Part shown: positions 14,517-24,475 of the stretch, piece by piece | Layout of the letters: each line of letters opens with the position of its first letter | How positions within the stretch are numbered: the stretch's first letter is position 1 | NCBI RefSeq assembly: GCF_001591165.1 | Contig: NZ_BCUG01000037.1 | Location: forward strand, 1-64,000 | From: Thauera butanivorans NBRC 103042 | Lineage (GTDB): Bacteria > Pseudomonadota > Gammaproteobacteria > Burkholderiales > Rhodocyclaceae | DNA: 64,000 nt | Direction: 5' to 3' | The notes under the pieces: generated by a model | What the model saw: the letters and a program-made list of their open reading frames with translations, nothing else | Told to the model about the DNA's origin: nothing | Database searches by the model: none | Translations under genes and position numbers: made by a program

Positions 14517-17162
14517 ATGTACCGGAACAAGGATTCTGTTCTTCCTGCTCTGATTACCACGATTGTGGTGTTGAACATGCTCGTCGGTGCCGTGTTGCTC
14601 TATACGCTTGGCGAATCGAAGCAGCGCAAGGAAGCCGAGGTTCGCGCGATGGTCGAGAACCTGTCCCTGCTGCTCGACCAGAGCATCACGTCTTCGGTCA
14701 GGGAGATCGATCTCTCCCTGCAATTGATCGGCGATCAACTGGAGCGCGAACTGCGTTCGGGCGCAAGGCTGGAGGTGGAGCGCACGATGGCGGCGATCTC
14801 CCAGCAACAGGGCCGGATTGCGGAAATTGCCGAACTTCGCGTTACCGACGAGCACGGCATGGCCGTGCTCGGTTTCGGCGTCACGGCACAGGCATGCACC
14901 CGTTGCGCCGGCCAGTCCTTCTTCGAAGAGCACCGGTCGGGGGCAGACCTCGGGCTGGTCGCCAGCAAGCTGATCCAGGGGGAGGGCGGGGACACATGGA
15001 TGATGGTTTTCTCGCGGCGCTACAACTACCCCGATGGTCGGTTTGCAGGGGTGGTCGCAGCCGTGGTGTCGTCACGCCAGCTCGAACTGCTGCTGTCCGG
15101 GCTCAAGCTCGGCCCGCACAGCATTGCGTTGATGCGCGACCTGGACATGAGGCTCGCCGCCCGCGTTCCGCCGTCGGCGGGCATGGGGGGCCGGATCGGC
15201 AGCCAGGGCGGCTCCCGCGAACTGAGAGACATCGTTGCGGCAGGGGCGAGAGCGGAGTCCTTCTACAGCGCCAGAACGGCGGACGGCATCAGCCGCATCA
15301 ACGCTTTTCGCCGTCTGTCCCTGATGCCGGCGTTCGTGGTCGTCGGCTGGGGGGAAGAAGACTACCTCGCAGCGTGGCGGGACGACATGCGCAAGGCTGG
15401 CATGCTGGCGCTGCTCTTCCTGTTCGTCACCACCTTTGCCGCCTGGCTGCTCTGGCGCCTGATCGGTGTGAACGAACGTGCCAACCAGCGCAGCCGGATC
15501 CTGCTGCAGAACGCGAGCGACGGCATCCACATCACCGACCTGCAGTGCAAGGTGATCGAAGCCAGCGATGCGTTCTGCCGCATGCTGGGTTATCCGCGCA
15601 GCGAAATCATCGGCATGAACGTGTCGACGTGGGAGGCCAGGTTGACGGCCGCGGAGGCGCTCGACGCCATCCGGAAGATTCATGCATCGGGCGAGGTCTG
15701 CACGCTGGAAACCTTGCACCGTCGGGCGGACGGGGAGGTTTTTCCCGTCGAGCTGACGTCCTATCCGCTCGAACTCGATGGCAAGCCGGTCGTGTTCCAT
15801 TCGGCGCGCGACATTTCCGCGCGCAAGAAGTCGGAGGCCGTGGTCAAGAAGCTGGCGTTCTTCGACCCGCTGACCGGCCTGCCCAATCGCCGTCTTCTGA
15901 TCGAGCGCCTGGAAACGGCAGTGCGCTCATGCGCGTATCACAAGGGCAGGGGTGCCTTGCTGTTCATCGATCTGGACAACTTCAAGTCCGTCAATGACAC
16001 CGCCGGGCATCACCAAGGCGACCGTCTGCTTCAGCAGGTGGCCGGGATCCTGCTCCAGTGCGTGCGCAAGGACGACAGTGTCGCCCGCCTGGGTGGCGAC
16101 GAGTTCGTGGCGATGCTGGAAGGGCTGAACGGCGAGACCGCCGCGGCGGTACGCGAGGCCGAACTCGTCGCCAGCAAGATCCTGCACGCCTTGCGCAAGA
16201 CCTTCCGTCTCGGCAACGCCGAATATCGGGGGTCCGCGAGCATTGGCGTGACGCTGTTCGGCGACGACCCGCAGGAAGGCACGGAAGAGCCCTTGAAGCG
16301 CGCTGACCTGGCCATGTACCGGGCGAAGCTTGCCGGGCGCGATGCGATCCGCTTCTTCGATCCGCAGATGCAGGCTGAAGTCAGCCGCCGTGCCGAACTC
16401 GATGCCGGACTGTGGCAGGCGCTCGAACGGCAGCAGTTCGTCCTGCACTACCAGCCCCAGATCCTCGCCGACGGACGCGTCGTCGCGGTCGAGGCGCTGG
16501 TGCGCTGGTGCCATCCCGAACGCGGCATGATTTCGCCGGCCGAGTTCATCCCGCTGGCGGAGGAAAACGGATTCATCGTGCCGCTGGGCCGGTGGGTGCT
16601 GGAATCCGCCTGTGTACAGCTTGCGCACTGGGCGTCGGACCCGGCAAGGGCAGAGCTCGCGATTGCGGTCAATGTCAGCGCACGGCAGTTCCGTCACGAG
16701 CACTTCGTCGACGAACTGATCGAAATCCTTGGGCGTACCGGTGCCCCGCCTTCGCGCCTCGAAATCGAGCTCACGGAAAGCGCCTTGCTGGACGATGTCG
16801 AAAGCGTGGTCGCCAAGATGGACGCGATGAAGGCAATGGGCGTGCGCTTCTCGCTCGACGATTTTGGCACGGGCTATTCGTCACTGGCCTATCTCAAACG
16901 CTTGCCGCTCGACAGGTTGAAGATCGACAAGGGTTTCGTCTGCGACATTCTGGTCGACCCCAATGATGCGGTGATCGCCAGGATGATCATCGTCCTGGCC
17001 GAGAACCTGGGGCTGCAAGTGCTGGCGGAAGGGGTGGAGACGGAAGCCCAGCGCGAGTTCCTCGTGCAGCAAGGCTGCAATGCCTATCAGGGCTACCTGT
17101 TCAGCCGCCCGCTGCCGGTGGCGGAGCTGGAGGCGTACTTCGACAGGCAGCAGCAGGTGTAG
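14517..17162 (+). CDS. membrane GGDEF/EAL cyclic-di-GMP enzyme with PAS domain
   Basis: An 881-residue sensor. A membrane helix at about 9-31, a periplasmic sensor (about 35-290, Cache-like with a CTRC pair), a second helix at about 296-317, a PAS domain (about 328-440), GGDEF (RLGGDEF near 524-528, intact) and EAL (VEALVRW near 658, intact; [17 protein letters not shown] also conserved). Both cyclase and phosphodiesterase sites look competent, so it may switch between activities. ATG 14517 follows GAGG; the frame is open 29 codons further upstream. It is transcribed divergently from prfB. Confidence 0.93.
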   Translation: MYRNKDSVLPALITTIVVLNMLVGAVLLYTLGESKQRKEAEVRAMVENLSLLLDQSITSSVREIDLSLQLIGDQLERELRSGARLEVERTMAAISQQQGRIAEIAELRVTDEHGMAVLGFGVTAQACTRCAGQSFFEEHRSGADLGLVASKLIQGEGGDTWMMVFSRRYNYPDGRFAGVVAAVVSSRQLELLLSGLKLGPHSIALMRDLDMRLAARVPPSAGMGGRIGSQGGSRELRDIVAAGARAESFYSARTADGISRINAFRRLSLMPAFVVVGWGEEDYLAAWRDDMRKAGMLALLFLFVTTFAAWLLWRLIGVNERANQRSRILLQNASDGIHITDLQCKVIEASDAFCRMLGYPRSEIIGMNVSTWEARLTAAEALDAIRKIHASGEVCTLETLHRRADGEVFPVELTSYPLELDGKPVVFHSARDISARKKSEAVVKKLAFFDPLTGLPNRRLLIERLETAVRSCAYHKGRGALLFIDLDNFKSVNDTAGHHQGDRLLQQVAGILLQCVRKDDSVARLGGDEFVAMLEGLNGETAAAVREAELVASKILHALRKTFRLGNAEYRGSASIGVTLFGDDPQEGTEEPLKRADLAMYRAKLAGRDAIRFFDPQMQAEVSRRAELDAGLWQALERQQFVLHYQPQILADGRVVAVEALVRWCHPERGMISPAEFIPLAEENGFIVPLGRWVLESACVQLAHWASDPARAELAIAVNVSARQFRHEHFVDELIEILGRTGAPPSRLEIELTESALLDDVESVVAKMDAMKAMGVRFSLDDFGTGYSSLAYLKRLPLDRLKIDKGFVCDILVDPNDAVIARMIIVLAENLGLQVLAEGVETEAQREFLVQQGCNAYQGYLFSRPLPVAELEAYFDRQQQV

Positions 17163-17255
17163 GAACGGACGCCTCCGCTTCCAGTGCGGTGCCCGAGGCC
17201 GGTCTGCGCGGGCATGCCTGGCGGCACTGCGCCGCCAGGCTGTTAGCATCCGGCC

Positions 17256-18671
17256 ATGACGCTCTACCAGGACATCGCGGACAGGACGGCGGCGCTGATC
17301 GCCGATGGCGTGCTGCGCCCGGGCGAGCGGCTGCCCTCGGTTCGGCAGGCGTGCCGGCGCCATGGCGTCAGCCCGGTCACGGTAACGCAGGCCTACCACC
17401 TGCTCGAAAGCAGGGGGCTGATCGAGGCGCGGCCGAAGTCGGGCTATTTCGTCCGCGCCCGGCTCGGGCATGGCCTGCCCGAACCGGCCATGAGCGATCC
17501 GGTCGGCGAGGCGACGGCGCTGCAGGTCAGCGACTTCATCTTCCAGATCCTGGACAGCGTGCGTGACCCCGCGATCGTGCCACTCGGGTCCAGCTTTCCG
17601 AGCCCGGACTTGTATCCGCTGGACAAGCTGGGCCGCTTCCTCGCCGGCGCGGGGCGCAAGCTGGCGCCGCTGTCGACGGTGACCGATCTGCCGCCGGGCA
17701 ACGAGGAGCTGCGGCGGCAGATCGCCCTGCGCTACCTGGCGCAGGGAGCCGCGGTGTCGCCGCAGGAAATCGTCATCACCTCCGGCGCGCTGGAAGGCAT
17801 CAACCTGTGCCTGCAGGCGCTGACCCGGCCGGGCGACCTGATCGCGGTGGAGTCGCCCACCTTCTATGCAGGACTGCAGGCCAGCGAGCGGCTGGGGCTG
17901 AAGGTGGTGGAGATTCCGAGCCATCCGCGCGAGGGCGTGAGCCTGGATGCGCTGGCCGGTGCGCTGCGCCGCCATCCGGTCAAGGCCTGCCTGTTCATGC
18001 TCAACTTCTCCAACCCCACCGGCAGCCGGGTGCCGGACGAGAACAGGCGCGCGCTGGTCGAACTGCTGCGCAGGCACCAGGTGCCGCTGATCGAGGACGA
18101 CGTCTACGCCGAACTGTATTTCGGCCGCGATGCACCGGCCGCCGCCAAGGCGCTGGACGCGGACGGCCTGGTGCTGCACGTGTCCTCGTTCTCGAAGTGC
18201 CTTGCGCCAGGCTACCGGGTGGGCTGGGTGGCGGCCGGGCGCCATGCCAGGGAAGTCCAGCGGCAGAAGTTCTCCACCAGCCTGGCGACGGCGGTGCCGC
18301 TGCAGGTCGCGCTGGCCGGCTACATGAAGCGCGGCGGCTTCGATGCGCACCTGCGCAGCTTGCGCCGCCAACTGGCGGAGCAGGAGGCGATGCTGGTGGC
18401 GGGCATCGAGCGGCACTTTCCACCCGGTATCCGGCTGGCGCGCCCCGACGGCGGCTATTTCCTGTGGCTGGAGCTGCCGCCGCAGGCCGATGGCCTGCGC
18501 CTTCATCAGCAGGCGCTGGCGTGCGGCATCAGCATCGCACCCGGACCGATCTTTTCGGCGACGCGCGAGTTTCGCAACTACCTGCGCTTGAACTTCGGCC
18601 ATCCGGCCGGCGCCCGGCAGGATGAGGCCTTGCGTACGCTCGGTGCGCTGATCGGGCAGCAGCTCGCCTGA
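17256..18671 (+). CDS. MocR-type regulator (GntR helix-turn-helix plus aminotransferase domain)
   Basis: A 471-residue PLP-dependent MocR/GntR protein. The N-terminal winged helix (LPSVRQACRRHGVSPVTVTQ, then AYHLLESRGLIEARPKSGYF) is followed by a fold-type I aminotransferase domain with SGALEGINLCLQAL, FMLNFSNPTGSRVPDENRRA, EDDVYAEL and the PLP lysine in SSFSKCLAPGYRVGW. MocR proteins sense PLP, amino-acid or amine metabolites. The next gene starts 91 bases downstream on the same strand, and a direct repeat lies in that gap. Confidence 0.9.
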   Translation: MTLYQDIADRTAALIADGVLRPGERLPSVRQACRRHGVSPVTVTQAYHLLESRGLIEARPKSGYFVRARLGHGLPEPAMSDPVGEATALQVSDFIFQILDSVRDPAIVPLGSSFPSPDLYPLDKLGRFLAGAGRKLAPLSTVTDLPPGNEELRRQIALRYLAQGAAVSPQEIVITSGALEGINLCLQALTRPGDLIAVESPTFYAGLQASERLGLKVVEIPSHPREGVSLDALAGALRRHPVKACLFMLNFSNPTGSRVPDENRRALVELLRRHQVPLIEDDVYAELYFGRDAPAAAKALDADGLVLHVSSFSKCLAPGYRVGWVAAGRHAREVQRQKFSTSLATAVPLQVALAGYMKRGGFDAHLRSLRRQLAEQEAMLVAGIERHFPPGIRLARPDGGYFLWLELPPQADGLRLHQQALACGISIAPGPIFSATREFRNYLRLNFGHPAGARQDEALRTLGALIGQQLA

Positions 18672-18710
18672 TCTGTTCCTATCGAAAATCGTGTCGTCTG
18701 AATCTGTTCC
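18671..18710 (+). promoter_or_regulatory. direct repeat in the mocR-ccoG gap
   Basis: ATCTGTTCC occurs at 18671-18679 and again at 18702-18710, a 31-base period or about three helical turns. MocR regulators often bind direct repeats, so this could be an operator in front of ccoG. No clear promoter boxes were found beside it. Confidence 0.3.
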
Positions 18711-18762
18711 GGTTCTGTGCCGGATGATGTACTTCGCCCATCGCAAGAACCGGAGTTCCCCG

Positions 18763-20169
18763 ATGGGCAAGGCTGTCAGCAAGGTGCGCGAAGCCAGACT
18801 TGAGCTTTACCGCAACAAGGGCACGATCCACGCCAAGGCAGTCGAAGGGCGCTTCAATAGCGCGCGCTGGGCGATGGTGTGGCTGACCCAGATCGTTTTC
18901 TATGGCGCCTGCTGGCTGCGCTGGGACACGGGCGAGGGAGCGAGGCAGGCGATCCTGTTCGACATCGTGCATGAAAAGCTCTATCTCTTCGGCCTCGTGC
19001 TGTGGCCGCAGGACGCGCTGCTGCTGGCTTTCCTGCTGATCCTGGCGGCGACCGCGCTGTTCTTCGCCACCGCGCTGGCCGGGCGGCTGTTCTGCGGCTT
19101 CGCCTGTCCGCAGACGGTGTATACCTCGATCTTCGTGTGGATCGAGACCAAGGTCGAAGGCGACCACCTGGCGCGCCTGAAGCTGGACCAGAGCCCGATG
19201 TCGGCGCGCAAGCTGGCGATCAAGGCCGCCAAGCACGGCATCTGGGCGCTGGTGGCGATCTGGACCGCGATCACCTTCGTCGGCTATTTCACGCCGATCC
19301 GCGAACTGCTGCCGTCGGTCGTGGCCCTGCAGACCGGCCCGTGGGAAAGCTTCTGGCTGATCTTCTACGCCTCGTTCACCTACGTGCAGGCCGGGCTGGC
19401 GCGCGAGGCGGTGTGCCAGCACATGTGCCCGTATTCCCGCTTCCAGGGCGTGATGATCGATGCCGCGACCGCCAGTGTCAGCTACGACCGCCGCCGCGGC
19501 GAGCCGCGCGGGGCGCTGCGGCACGCGGGCAGCACCGGCGACTGCATCGACTGCGGCATCTGCGTGCAGGTCTGCCCGACCGGCATCGACATCCGCGACG
19601 GCCTGCAATACCAGTGCATCAACTGCGGCCTGTGTGTAGACGGCTGTAACCAGGTGATGGACAAGCTCGCCGCGCCGCGCGGGCTGATCCGCTTTGCGTC
19701 CGAGCACGAACTCGCCGGCATGCCGAAGAGGGGCGGCAGCGGGAAACGGCAACGGCTGCCGGGGCCGCGGGTACTGGTCTATGCCAGCCTGCTGCTGCTG
19801 TTCTCAGTGCTCAGCGCATGGACGCTGGGCCAGCGTTCGACGCTGCGCGTCGACGTGATCCGCGACCGCGGCCTGCTGTCGCGCGAAACCGCCGAAGGCC
19901 GCATCGAAAACGACTACACGCTGAAATTGATCAACATGGAGGAGGTGCCGCGCCGCTTCCGTGTCGAGGTCGCCGGGCTGCCGGGACTGCGGATCGAAGG
20001 CGGCAACGAGTTCGGCGTCGGGCCGGGCAGCATCCACACCGTGCCGCTGGTCGTGTCGTCTCCCGCCGGAGGAGCGCCGGCGGGAGCGAGGCCGATCGAA
20101 TTCCATACCGTTGCGCTTGGTGATGCCGGCACCGAGCGCCGGGAAAAGAGCCGTTTCATCCTGCCTTGA
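18763..20169 (+). CDS. ccoG: CcoG-family cbb3 oxidase accessory protein (FixG/RdxA)
   Basis: A 468-residue membrane ferredoxin that reduces copper for cbb3 oxidase assembly. ARLFCGFACPQTVYTSIF-like sequence (here GRLFCGFACPQTVYTSIF) and QHMCPYSRFQGVMID carry the conserved CxxxCP motifs. Two 4Fe-4S clusters lie in CIDCGICVQVCPTG and CINCGLCVDGC. About five helices, then a C-terminal immunoglobulin-like domain (FixG_C). ATG 18763 after CGGAG fits family starts; GTG 18691 is possible. It stands alone, without ccoNOPQ or ccoI nearby. Confidence 0.93.
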   Translation: MGKAVSKVREARLELYRNKGTIHAKAVEGRFNSARWAMVWLTQIVFYGACWLRWDTGEGARQAILFDIVHEKLYLFGLVLWPQDALLLAFLLILAATALFFATALAGRLFCGFACPQTVYTSIFVWIETKVEGDHLARLKLDQSPMSARKLAIKAAKHGIWALVAIWTAITFVGYFTPIRELLPSVVALQTGPWESFWLIFYASFTYVQAGLAREAVCQHMCPYSRFQGVMIDAATASVSYDRRRGEPRGALRHAGSTGDCIDCGICVQVCPTGIDIRDGLQYQCINCGLCVDGCNQVMDKLAAPRGLIRFASEHELAGMPKRGGSGKRQRLPGPRVLVYASLLLLFSVLSAWTLGQRSTLRVDVIRDRGLLSRETAEGRIENDYTLKLINMEEVPRRFRVEVAGLPGLRIEGGNEFGVGPGSIHTVPLVVSSPAGGAPAGARPIEFHTVALGDAGTERREKSRFILP

Positions 20170-20272
20170 GCGCCACATGCGGTGCATCGGGGCATTGCGT
20201 GGCACACTGCCGCGCACCCTCGCACGGGCGCCCCTGCGAGGGCGGCCCATTCATTCTGGAGAAGAGGTTCAG

Positions 20273-21199
20273 TTGAGCAGCGCTCATCACACGGGACTTT
20301 CCGATACGGCCAAGGGCTTGCTGGCCGCGCTGGTCGTCGTCATCTGCTGGTCGGGCTTCAACATCGTGTCGCGCTTCGGCAGCACCGCGACCTTCACCCC
20401 CTTCGACCTCGCGGCGCTGCGCTACGGCGTGTCCGGGGTGCTGGCGATGCCCTTCTTCATCCGCATGGTGCCGCCGCGCGAGTGGCCGCGTTACATGGTG
20501 CTGGCCGTGTTCGGCGGACTGGGCTACGGCATCCTCGTCTATTCGGGCTTTGCCTTCGCGCCGAGCGCGCATGCCGGCGTGTTCGTCAACGGCGGGATTC
20601 CGTTCTGGACCGTGGTCATCGTCGCCGCCATGGCGCGCTTCCACATCGCCCGCCAGACCGTGCTGGCGCTGGCCCTGTCGACCGCCGGCCTGGTGCTGAT
20701 CGGCTTCCGGAGTCTGTTCGCGTCGCCGACGCCGGGCGAATGGATCGGCGACGTGCTGTTCCTTGCCGCCGCGCTGAGCTGGGCGGTCTTCGGGCTGCTG
20801 ATGCGCCGCTGGCAGATCCGTCCCCAGTTGGGCATCCTCGGCATCGCCACCTTCTCGATGCTGTCCTACATGCCGGTCTATTTCCTGTGGCTGCCGGGCA
20901 ACATCGCCCAGGCCGGCTGGGGCGAGATCGGCCTGCAGGCGGTCTACCAGGGCATCATCGCCGCGATGCTGGCGGCCGGCATGTACAGCTATGCCAACCA
21001 GAAGATCGGCGCCTGCCAGGCCTCGATGATGCTGGCGCTGGTCCCGGCCTTCTCGGCTATCGGCGGTTTCCTGATCCTGGACGAGGCTCTGGGCCTGATG
21101 ACCATGGTCGGGATTCTCGTGGTGTCGCTGGGTGCGCTGATGGGAGCCTTGCCGCCTGGCGCCCTGAGCAGGCTGCGTTTCTTCAGTTCAGGGAACTGA
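20273..21199 (+). CDS. EamA-family (DMT) transporter
   Basis: A 308-residue ten-helix drug/metabolite transporter with two EamA repeats. SGFNIVSRFGS and FDLAALRYGVSG in the first and SMMLALVPAFSAIGGFLILD in the second are typical. It starts at TTG 20273, placed six bases after a strong GGAGAAGAGG ribosome site; the earlier open frame overlaps ccoG. The substrate is unknown. Confidence 0.85.
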   Translation: MSSAHHTGLSDTAKGLLAALVVVICWSGFNIVSRFGSTATFTPFDLAALRYGVSGVLAMPFFIRMVPPREWPRYMVLAVFGGLGYGILVYSGFAFAPSAHAGVFVNGGIPFWTVVIVAAMARFHIARQTVLALALSTAGLVLIGFRSLFASPTPGEWIGDVLFLAAALSWAVFGLLMRRWQIRPQLGILGIATFSMLSYMPVYFLWLPGNIAQAGWGEIGLQAVYQGIIAAMLAAGMYSYANQKIGACQASMMLALVPAFSAIGGFLILDEALGLMTMVGILVVSLGALMGALPPGALSRLRFFSSGN

Positions 21200-21250
21200 T
21201 GCGGGCGGAATGCACGCCGCGGCGCGATTGCGCTGCGCGAGGCCTCGACT

Positions 21251-22162
21251 TCATGGGCTGTTTTTGTCCAGGTGCGGAGCCAGCAGGCTTTCCAGCCAGT
21301 CGATGAACAGGCGCAGCCGGGACGAGCGCTGGTGCCGGTGCGGATACAGCACGGTCACTTCCATCGGCGGCGCGGGCCAGTGCGGCAGCACTTCGACCAG
21401 GGCGCGCTTTTCCAGCAGATCTTCCACGTCGAAGCGCGGTACCTGTATCAGTCCCAGCCCCGCGCGGCAGCATGCGATGTAGGTCTCGACGTTGTTCACC
21501 AGCACCGGGTGGCGCATGCTGACGGTGCGCAGGCAATCGTTCGCGTCCAGGTAGTCCCATGTGGCCGCCTGTCCGGGGCTCGATGCGTAACCAATGGCCC
21601 AGTGACGGTCCAGATTGTCCGGATGCTCGGGATGGCCGTGCTGTTCCAGGTAGTCCGGGCTGGCGCAGTTGACCATGCGCACACGTCCGAGAGGTCGTGC
21701 TGCAAGGCTGCTGTCCTGCACGCTGCCGACGCGCACGACGCAGTCCACGCCGTCTTGCGCGAGGTTGATGTTGCGGTCGCTGGCGCCCAGCGTAAGAACG
21801 AATCGAGGGTGCTGCGCCAGCAGCTCTGGCAATGCGGGTGCCAATAGCCGGCGCGCAATGCGGCTGGGCACGTCGACATGCAGGCCGCCGACAACCTGCC
21901 GCCGCCCGGAACTGAACAGTTGCTCGATCTCTTCCGCGTCGGCCAGCAGCGGCGTCAGGCGCTCCAGCAGGCGCTGGCCATCGGGCGTCAGGCTGACTTG
22001 GCGAGTGGTCCGGTGCAGCAGGCATGTTTCCAGCGTGCGTTCGAGACCTTGCACGGCTGCCGACACGCTGGAGCGTGGAATGCCGAGCGCATTGGCGGCG
22101 CGGATGAAGCTGCGCGCCTCGACCACCTGAATGAAGATTCGGTACTGCTCCAGACGATCCAT
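21251..22162 (-). CDS. LysR-family transcriptional regulator
   Basis: A 303-residue regulator. MDRLEQYRIFIQVVEARSFI, then RAANALGIPRSSVSAAVQGL, is the N-terminal winged helix-turn-helix; the rest is the LysR substrate-binding domain (RRLLAPALPELLAQHPRFVL; RVGSVQDSSLAARPLG). It is the last gene of a minus-strand run after an SDR oxidoreductase and a small membrane protein, and probably controls them. Confidence 0.9.
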   Translation of the reverse strand: MDRLEQYRIFIQVVEARSFIRAANALGIPRSSVSAAVQGLERTLETCLLHRTTRQVSLTPDGQRLLERLTPLLADAEEIEQLFSSGRRQVVGGLHVDVPSRIARRLLAPALPELLAQHPRFVLTLGASDRNINLAQDGVDCVVRVGSVQDSSLAARPLGRVRMVNCASPDYLEQHGHPEHPDNLDRHWAIGYASSPGQAATWDYLDANDCLRTVSMRHPVLVNNVETYIACCRAGLGLIQVPRFDVEDLLEKRALVEVLPHWPAPPMEVTVLYPHRHQRSSRLRLFIDWLESLLAPHLDKNSP

Positions 22163-22238
22163 GATCACGCAGTCCGGCATGGCCGGTCAGTGAGGGCGTT
22201 CTGCATGGCTGCCATGCTGGACGCGGCGGCTGCCATGC

Positions 22239-22487
22239 TCAGCCTTTCTTCAGCAGCACGAGAACCCAGAACGTGATGACGGGTACACCGAAAAGCACGA
22301 GATGGATTGGCAGTTCCTGTGCCAGCGTATAGCCATGCGACAGGCCGGTGCGCAGGTTCAGCAAGGTGACCGCCAGCCAGGCGACGGTGAACAGCGCAGC
22401 GGCAATCTTGCGTTGCGCCGAGGGTGTGAACCACAGCGTGATTGCGGTGGCTGCAAGGCCGAGCAGGATGATGATGGCTGTGCGCAT
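22239..22487 (-). CDS. small membrane protein
   Basis: An 82-residue protein, MRTAIIILLGLAATAITLWF, with three hydrophobic segments (about 3-18, 27-43, 56-78) ending in LLKKG. No family recognised. It starts after CAAGGGAAAAGCC and lies between the SDR gene and lysR on the same strand. A longer frame back to 22556 adds a Cys/Arg-rich stretch with no ribosome site and is not favoured. Confidence 0.65.
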   Translation of the reverse strand: MRTAIIILLGLAATAITLWFTPSAQRKIAAALFTVAWLAVTLLNLRTGLSHGYTLAQELPIHLVLFGVPVITFWVLVLLKKG

Positions 22488-22599
22488 GGCTTTTCCCTTG
22501 CTTGGGGAGCGCGCGGCGACGTGTCGCTCCCGGTGGCATGATACGCATCGACGCACCTGGCCGCCGTCGACGATGAAGACGAAACGGGAGCCGCCGGTG

Positions 22600-23373
22600 C
22601 TACTTGGTGGTGTAGCCGCCGTTGATCAGAATGGTCTGGCCGGTGATCCACCAGCCATCGGTCACCAGATGGCGGATGAAGGGCACGACGTCCTCGATAT
22701 GGGTCAGCCCGGTCGGGCTGAAGGGTGACAGTGCCGCAGCGGTCTTGTGGTAGGCAACTGCGTCCGGGCCTTCAGCGGGGTAGAAGAAGGGGGTGTCCAT
22801 GGGGCCGGGGCCGACGGCGGTGACGGAAATGCCCCGTGCGCCAAATTCCTTGGCGGCAGCGCGGGTGTAGTGCTCCACCGGCGCCTTGCCGCCCGCATAG
22901 GCGGCATAGAAAGGGGTGAATGCGCCCAGCAGTGAAGTCACCAGCGTCACCACCTTGCCATTGTCCGCCAGTTGCCTGCCCGCTTCGCGGATGAACAGGA
23001 AGGCGCTTTTGTTGTTGACGGCGTCCAGATCGTCGAACTCCTCTTCGCTGATCTCGACGATGGGCTTCTTCAACACTTTGCCCACGGTATTGACGGCCAC
23101 GTCGATCTGGCCGAACTCCGCACGGACATCGGCAAACAGTTTTTCGACGTTCGCGCCTTTGGTCAGATCCCCCTGAAAGGCAGCGGCTTGCACACCCAGT
23201 GCCTTGACGGCGGCCACGGTGGCATCGGCTTCCGCCTTGCTGGCGTCGCTGTTGTAATGCACGGCCACGGCTTTTGCGCCTTGCGCGGCAAAATCGCGCG
23301 CGATCAAGCCGCCCAGGTTCTTGCCGCCACCCGCGATCAGAACGACCTTGTCTTTCAGTGAATGGTTTGCCAT
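22600..23373 (-). CDS. short-chain dehydrogenase/reductase
   Basis: A 257-residue Rossmann oxidoreductase. IAGGGKNLGGLIARDF is the nucleotide-binding Gly motif (GGGKNLGG in place of TGxxxGxG), NTVGKVL stands in for NAG, the catalytic Ser is in VTSLLGAF and Tyr/Lys in YAGGK. WITGQTILINGGYTTK is the usual C-terminus. Substrate unknown. ATG 23373 has an AGGAGC ribosome site. Confidence 0.9.
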   Translation of the reverse strand: MANHSLKDKVVLIAGGGKNLGGLIARDFAAQGAKAVAVHYNSDASKAEADATVAAVKALGVQAAAFQGDLTKGANVEKLFADVRAEFGQIDVAVNTVGKVLKKPIVEISEEEFDDLDAVNNKSAFLFIREAGRQLADNGKVVTLVTSLLGAFTPFYAAYAGGKAPVEHYTRAAAKEFGARGISVTAVGPGPMDTPFFYPAEGPDAVAYHKTAAALSPFSPTGLTHIEDVVPFIRHLVTDGWWITGQTILINGGYTTK

Positions 23374-23626
23374 CGGAAAGCTCCTGTTTCGACACGGTTG
23401 CGAGGGATTGGAGTCTAGGCGGGTAGCGCTTCCGGATAAAGTGGCCATAGCTGGATGGACTGGTCAGTTTTGGCGGCCAAACGCGGGGACTGCTGCATGC
23501 ACAGCTAGCACGTTTGCCGTCCGCTGCGAGGTTTTGAATGGCGCGATCGACCTGACGCGCACGCTCCATCGCCCCGCTTTGGTGTAGCCTTCGCCCTTTT
23601 CCGCCCATTGGGCATCGGGTCGGGGG

Positions 23627-24475
23627 ATGGCGCAGGGGCTGCCGAATACGCGTTTCAACAGTGCCGCGCTGGTGCGGGCCTTGGCAGAGCTGGCTGTGGC
23701 GGATGCCGTGGAGCCCAGGCAGTCCTTTGCCGAGCGCCTGGGCGCGTGGCTGGATTTCAAGGATGCGCTGGCGCTGTATCCGGCACTGAATTCGGGCGCA
23801 GCTGCCGCCACCACAGCGCTTGTCACGGCATCTCCGGCAGCGAACGCGGCGGCCTTGCGTGCGGAGCTGGTGCGCATGCGGAGCGGCCTGGCGGAGAGCA
23901 TCGCCGCCGCCGATGAGGCGGCGCGGGGCGGTGCCGATCCGGCTGCGGTCTGGCCGGAAGCGTTGGCCGAAGCTGCCGCCGACGCGCTTGCCGACCCCGC
24001 TGCGCCGAATTTCTTGCCGCTCCACCGCTATTACCTGGCCCGGCAGCGCAGCCTGGCGGGCGGCATCGCGCCCTTGCGGGCGCGGGCGCGGGCGGAAATG
24101 GCACGGCGGTCCGCCGTGCTGAAGCAGCTCGCCACGCTGGATGCGGTGATGGAACAGGCGCTGGCTGCGCGCGAAGCCGGCTTGCTGGCGCAGGTGCCGG
24201 TGTTGCTGGGCAAGCGCTTCGCCCGTCTGTCCGAGGCGCATGGCGCGCGGCCCGGCGCGGAATCGGCCGGAAGAGGTGAGGGCAAAAGCGGCGCTGAAAC
24301 AAGCGGCGGAGCAGGGCAGGACGACGGCTCTGGCCGATGGATGCAGCCGGATGGCTGGCTGGCGCGCTTTTGCGCCGAGATGCAGCACGTGCTGCTGGCC
24401 GAACTGGACCTGCGGCTGATGCCGGTGGCGGGGCTGGTGGCGGCGCTGGATACGGAATCGACGGAACGGGAATGA
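23627..24475 (+). CDS. DUF3348 protein, first gene of a motor-like operon
   Basis: A 282-residue soluble protein of the DUF3348 type, starting MAQGLPNTRFNSAALVRALA. It is Ala-rich and helical, with SFAERLGAWLDFKDALALYP near the start and LPLHRYYLARQRSLAGGIAP in the middle, both conserved looking. A low-complexity Gly/Ser/Glu linker lies near 210-235. It has no membrane segment. Its TGA overlaps the ATG of the next gene (ATGA). Function is unknown; DUF3348, DUF802, OmpA and DUF2894 genes travel together in betaproteobacteria. Confidence 0.8.
   Translation: MAQGLPNTRFNSAALVRALAELAVADAVEPRQSFAERLGAWLDFKDALALYPALNSGAAAATTALVTASPAANAAALRAELVRMRSGLAESIAAADEAARGGADPAAVWPEALAEAAADALADPAAPNFLPLHRYYLARQRSLAGGIAPLRARARAEMARRSAVLKQLATLDAVMEQALAAREAGLLAQVPVLLGKRFARLSEAHGARPGAESAGRGEGKSGAETSGGAGQDDGSGRWMQPDGWLARFCAEMQHVLLAELDLRLMPVAGLVAALDTESTERE

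Noticed and set aside
14245..14933. The upstream extension of the prfB frame and a single-frame RF2 reading
   Set aside because: The true N-terminus lies in the other frame at ATG 14244 with a UGA-dependent +1 shift; the extension is antisense to the GGDEF/EAL gene.
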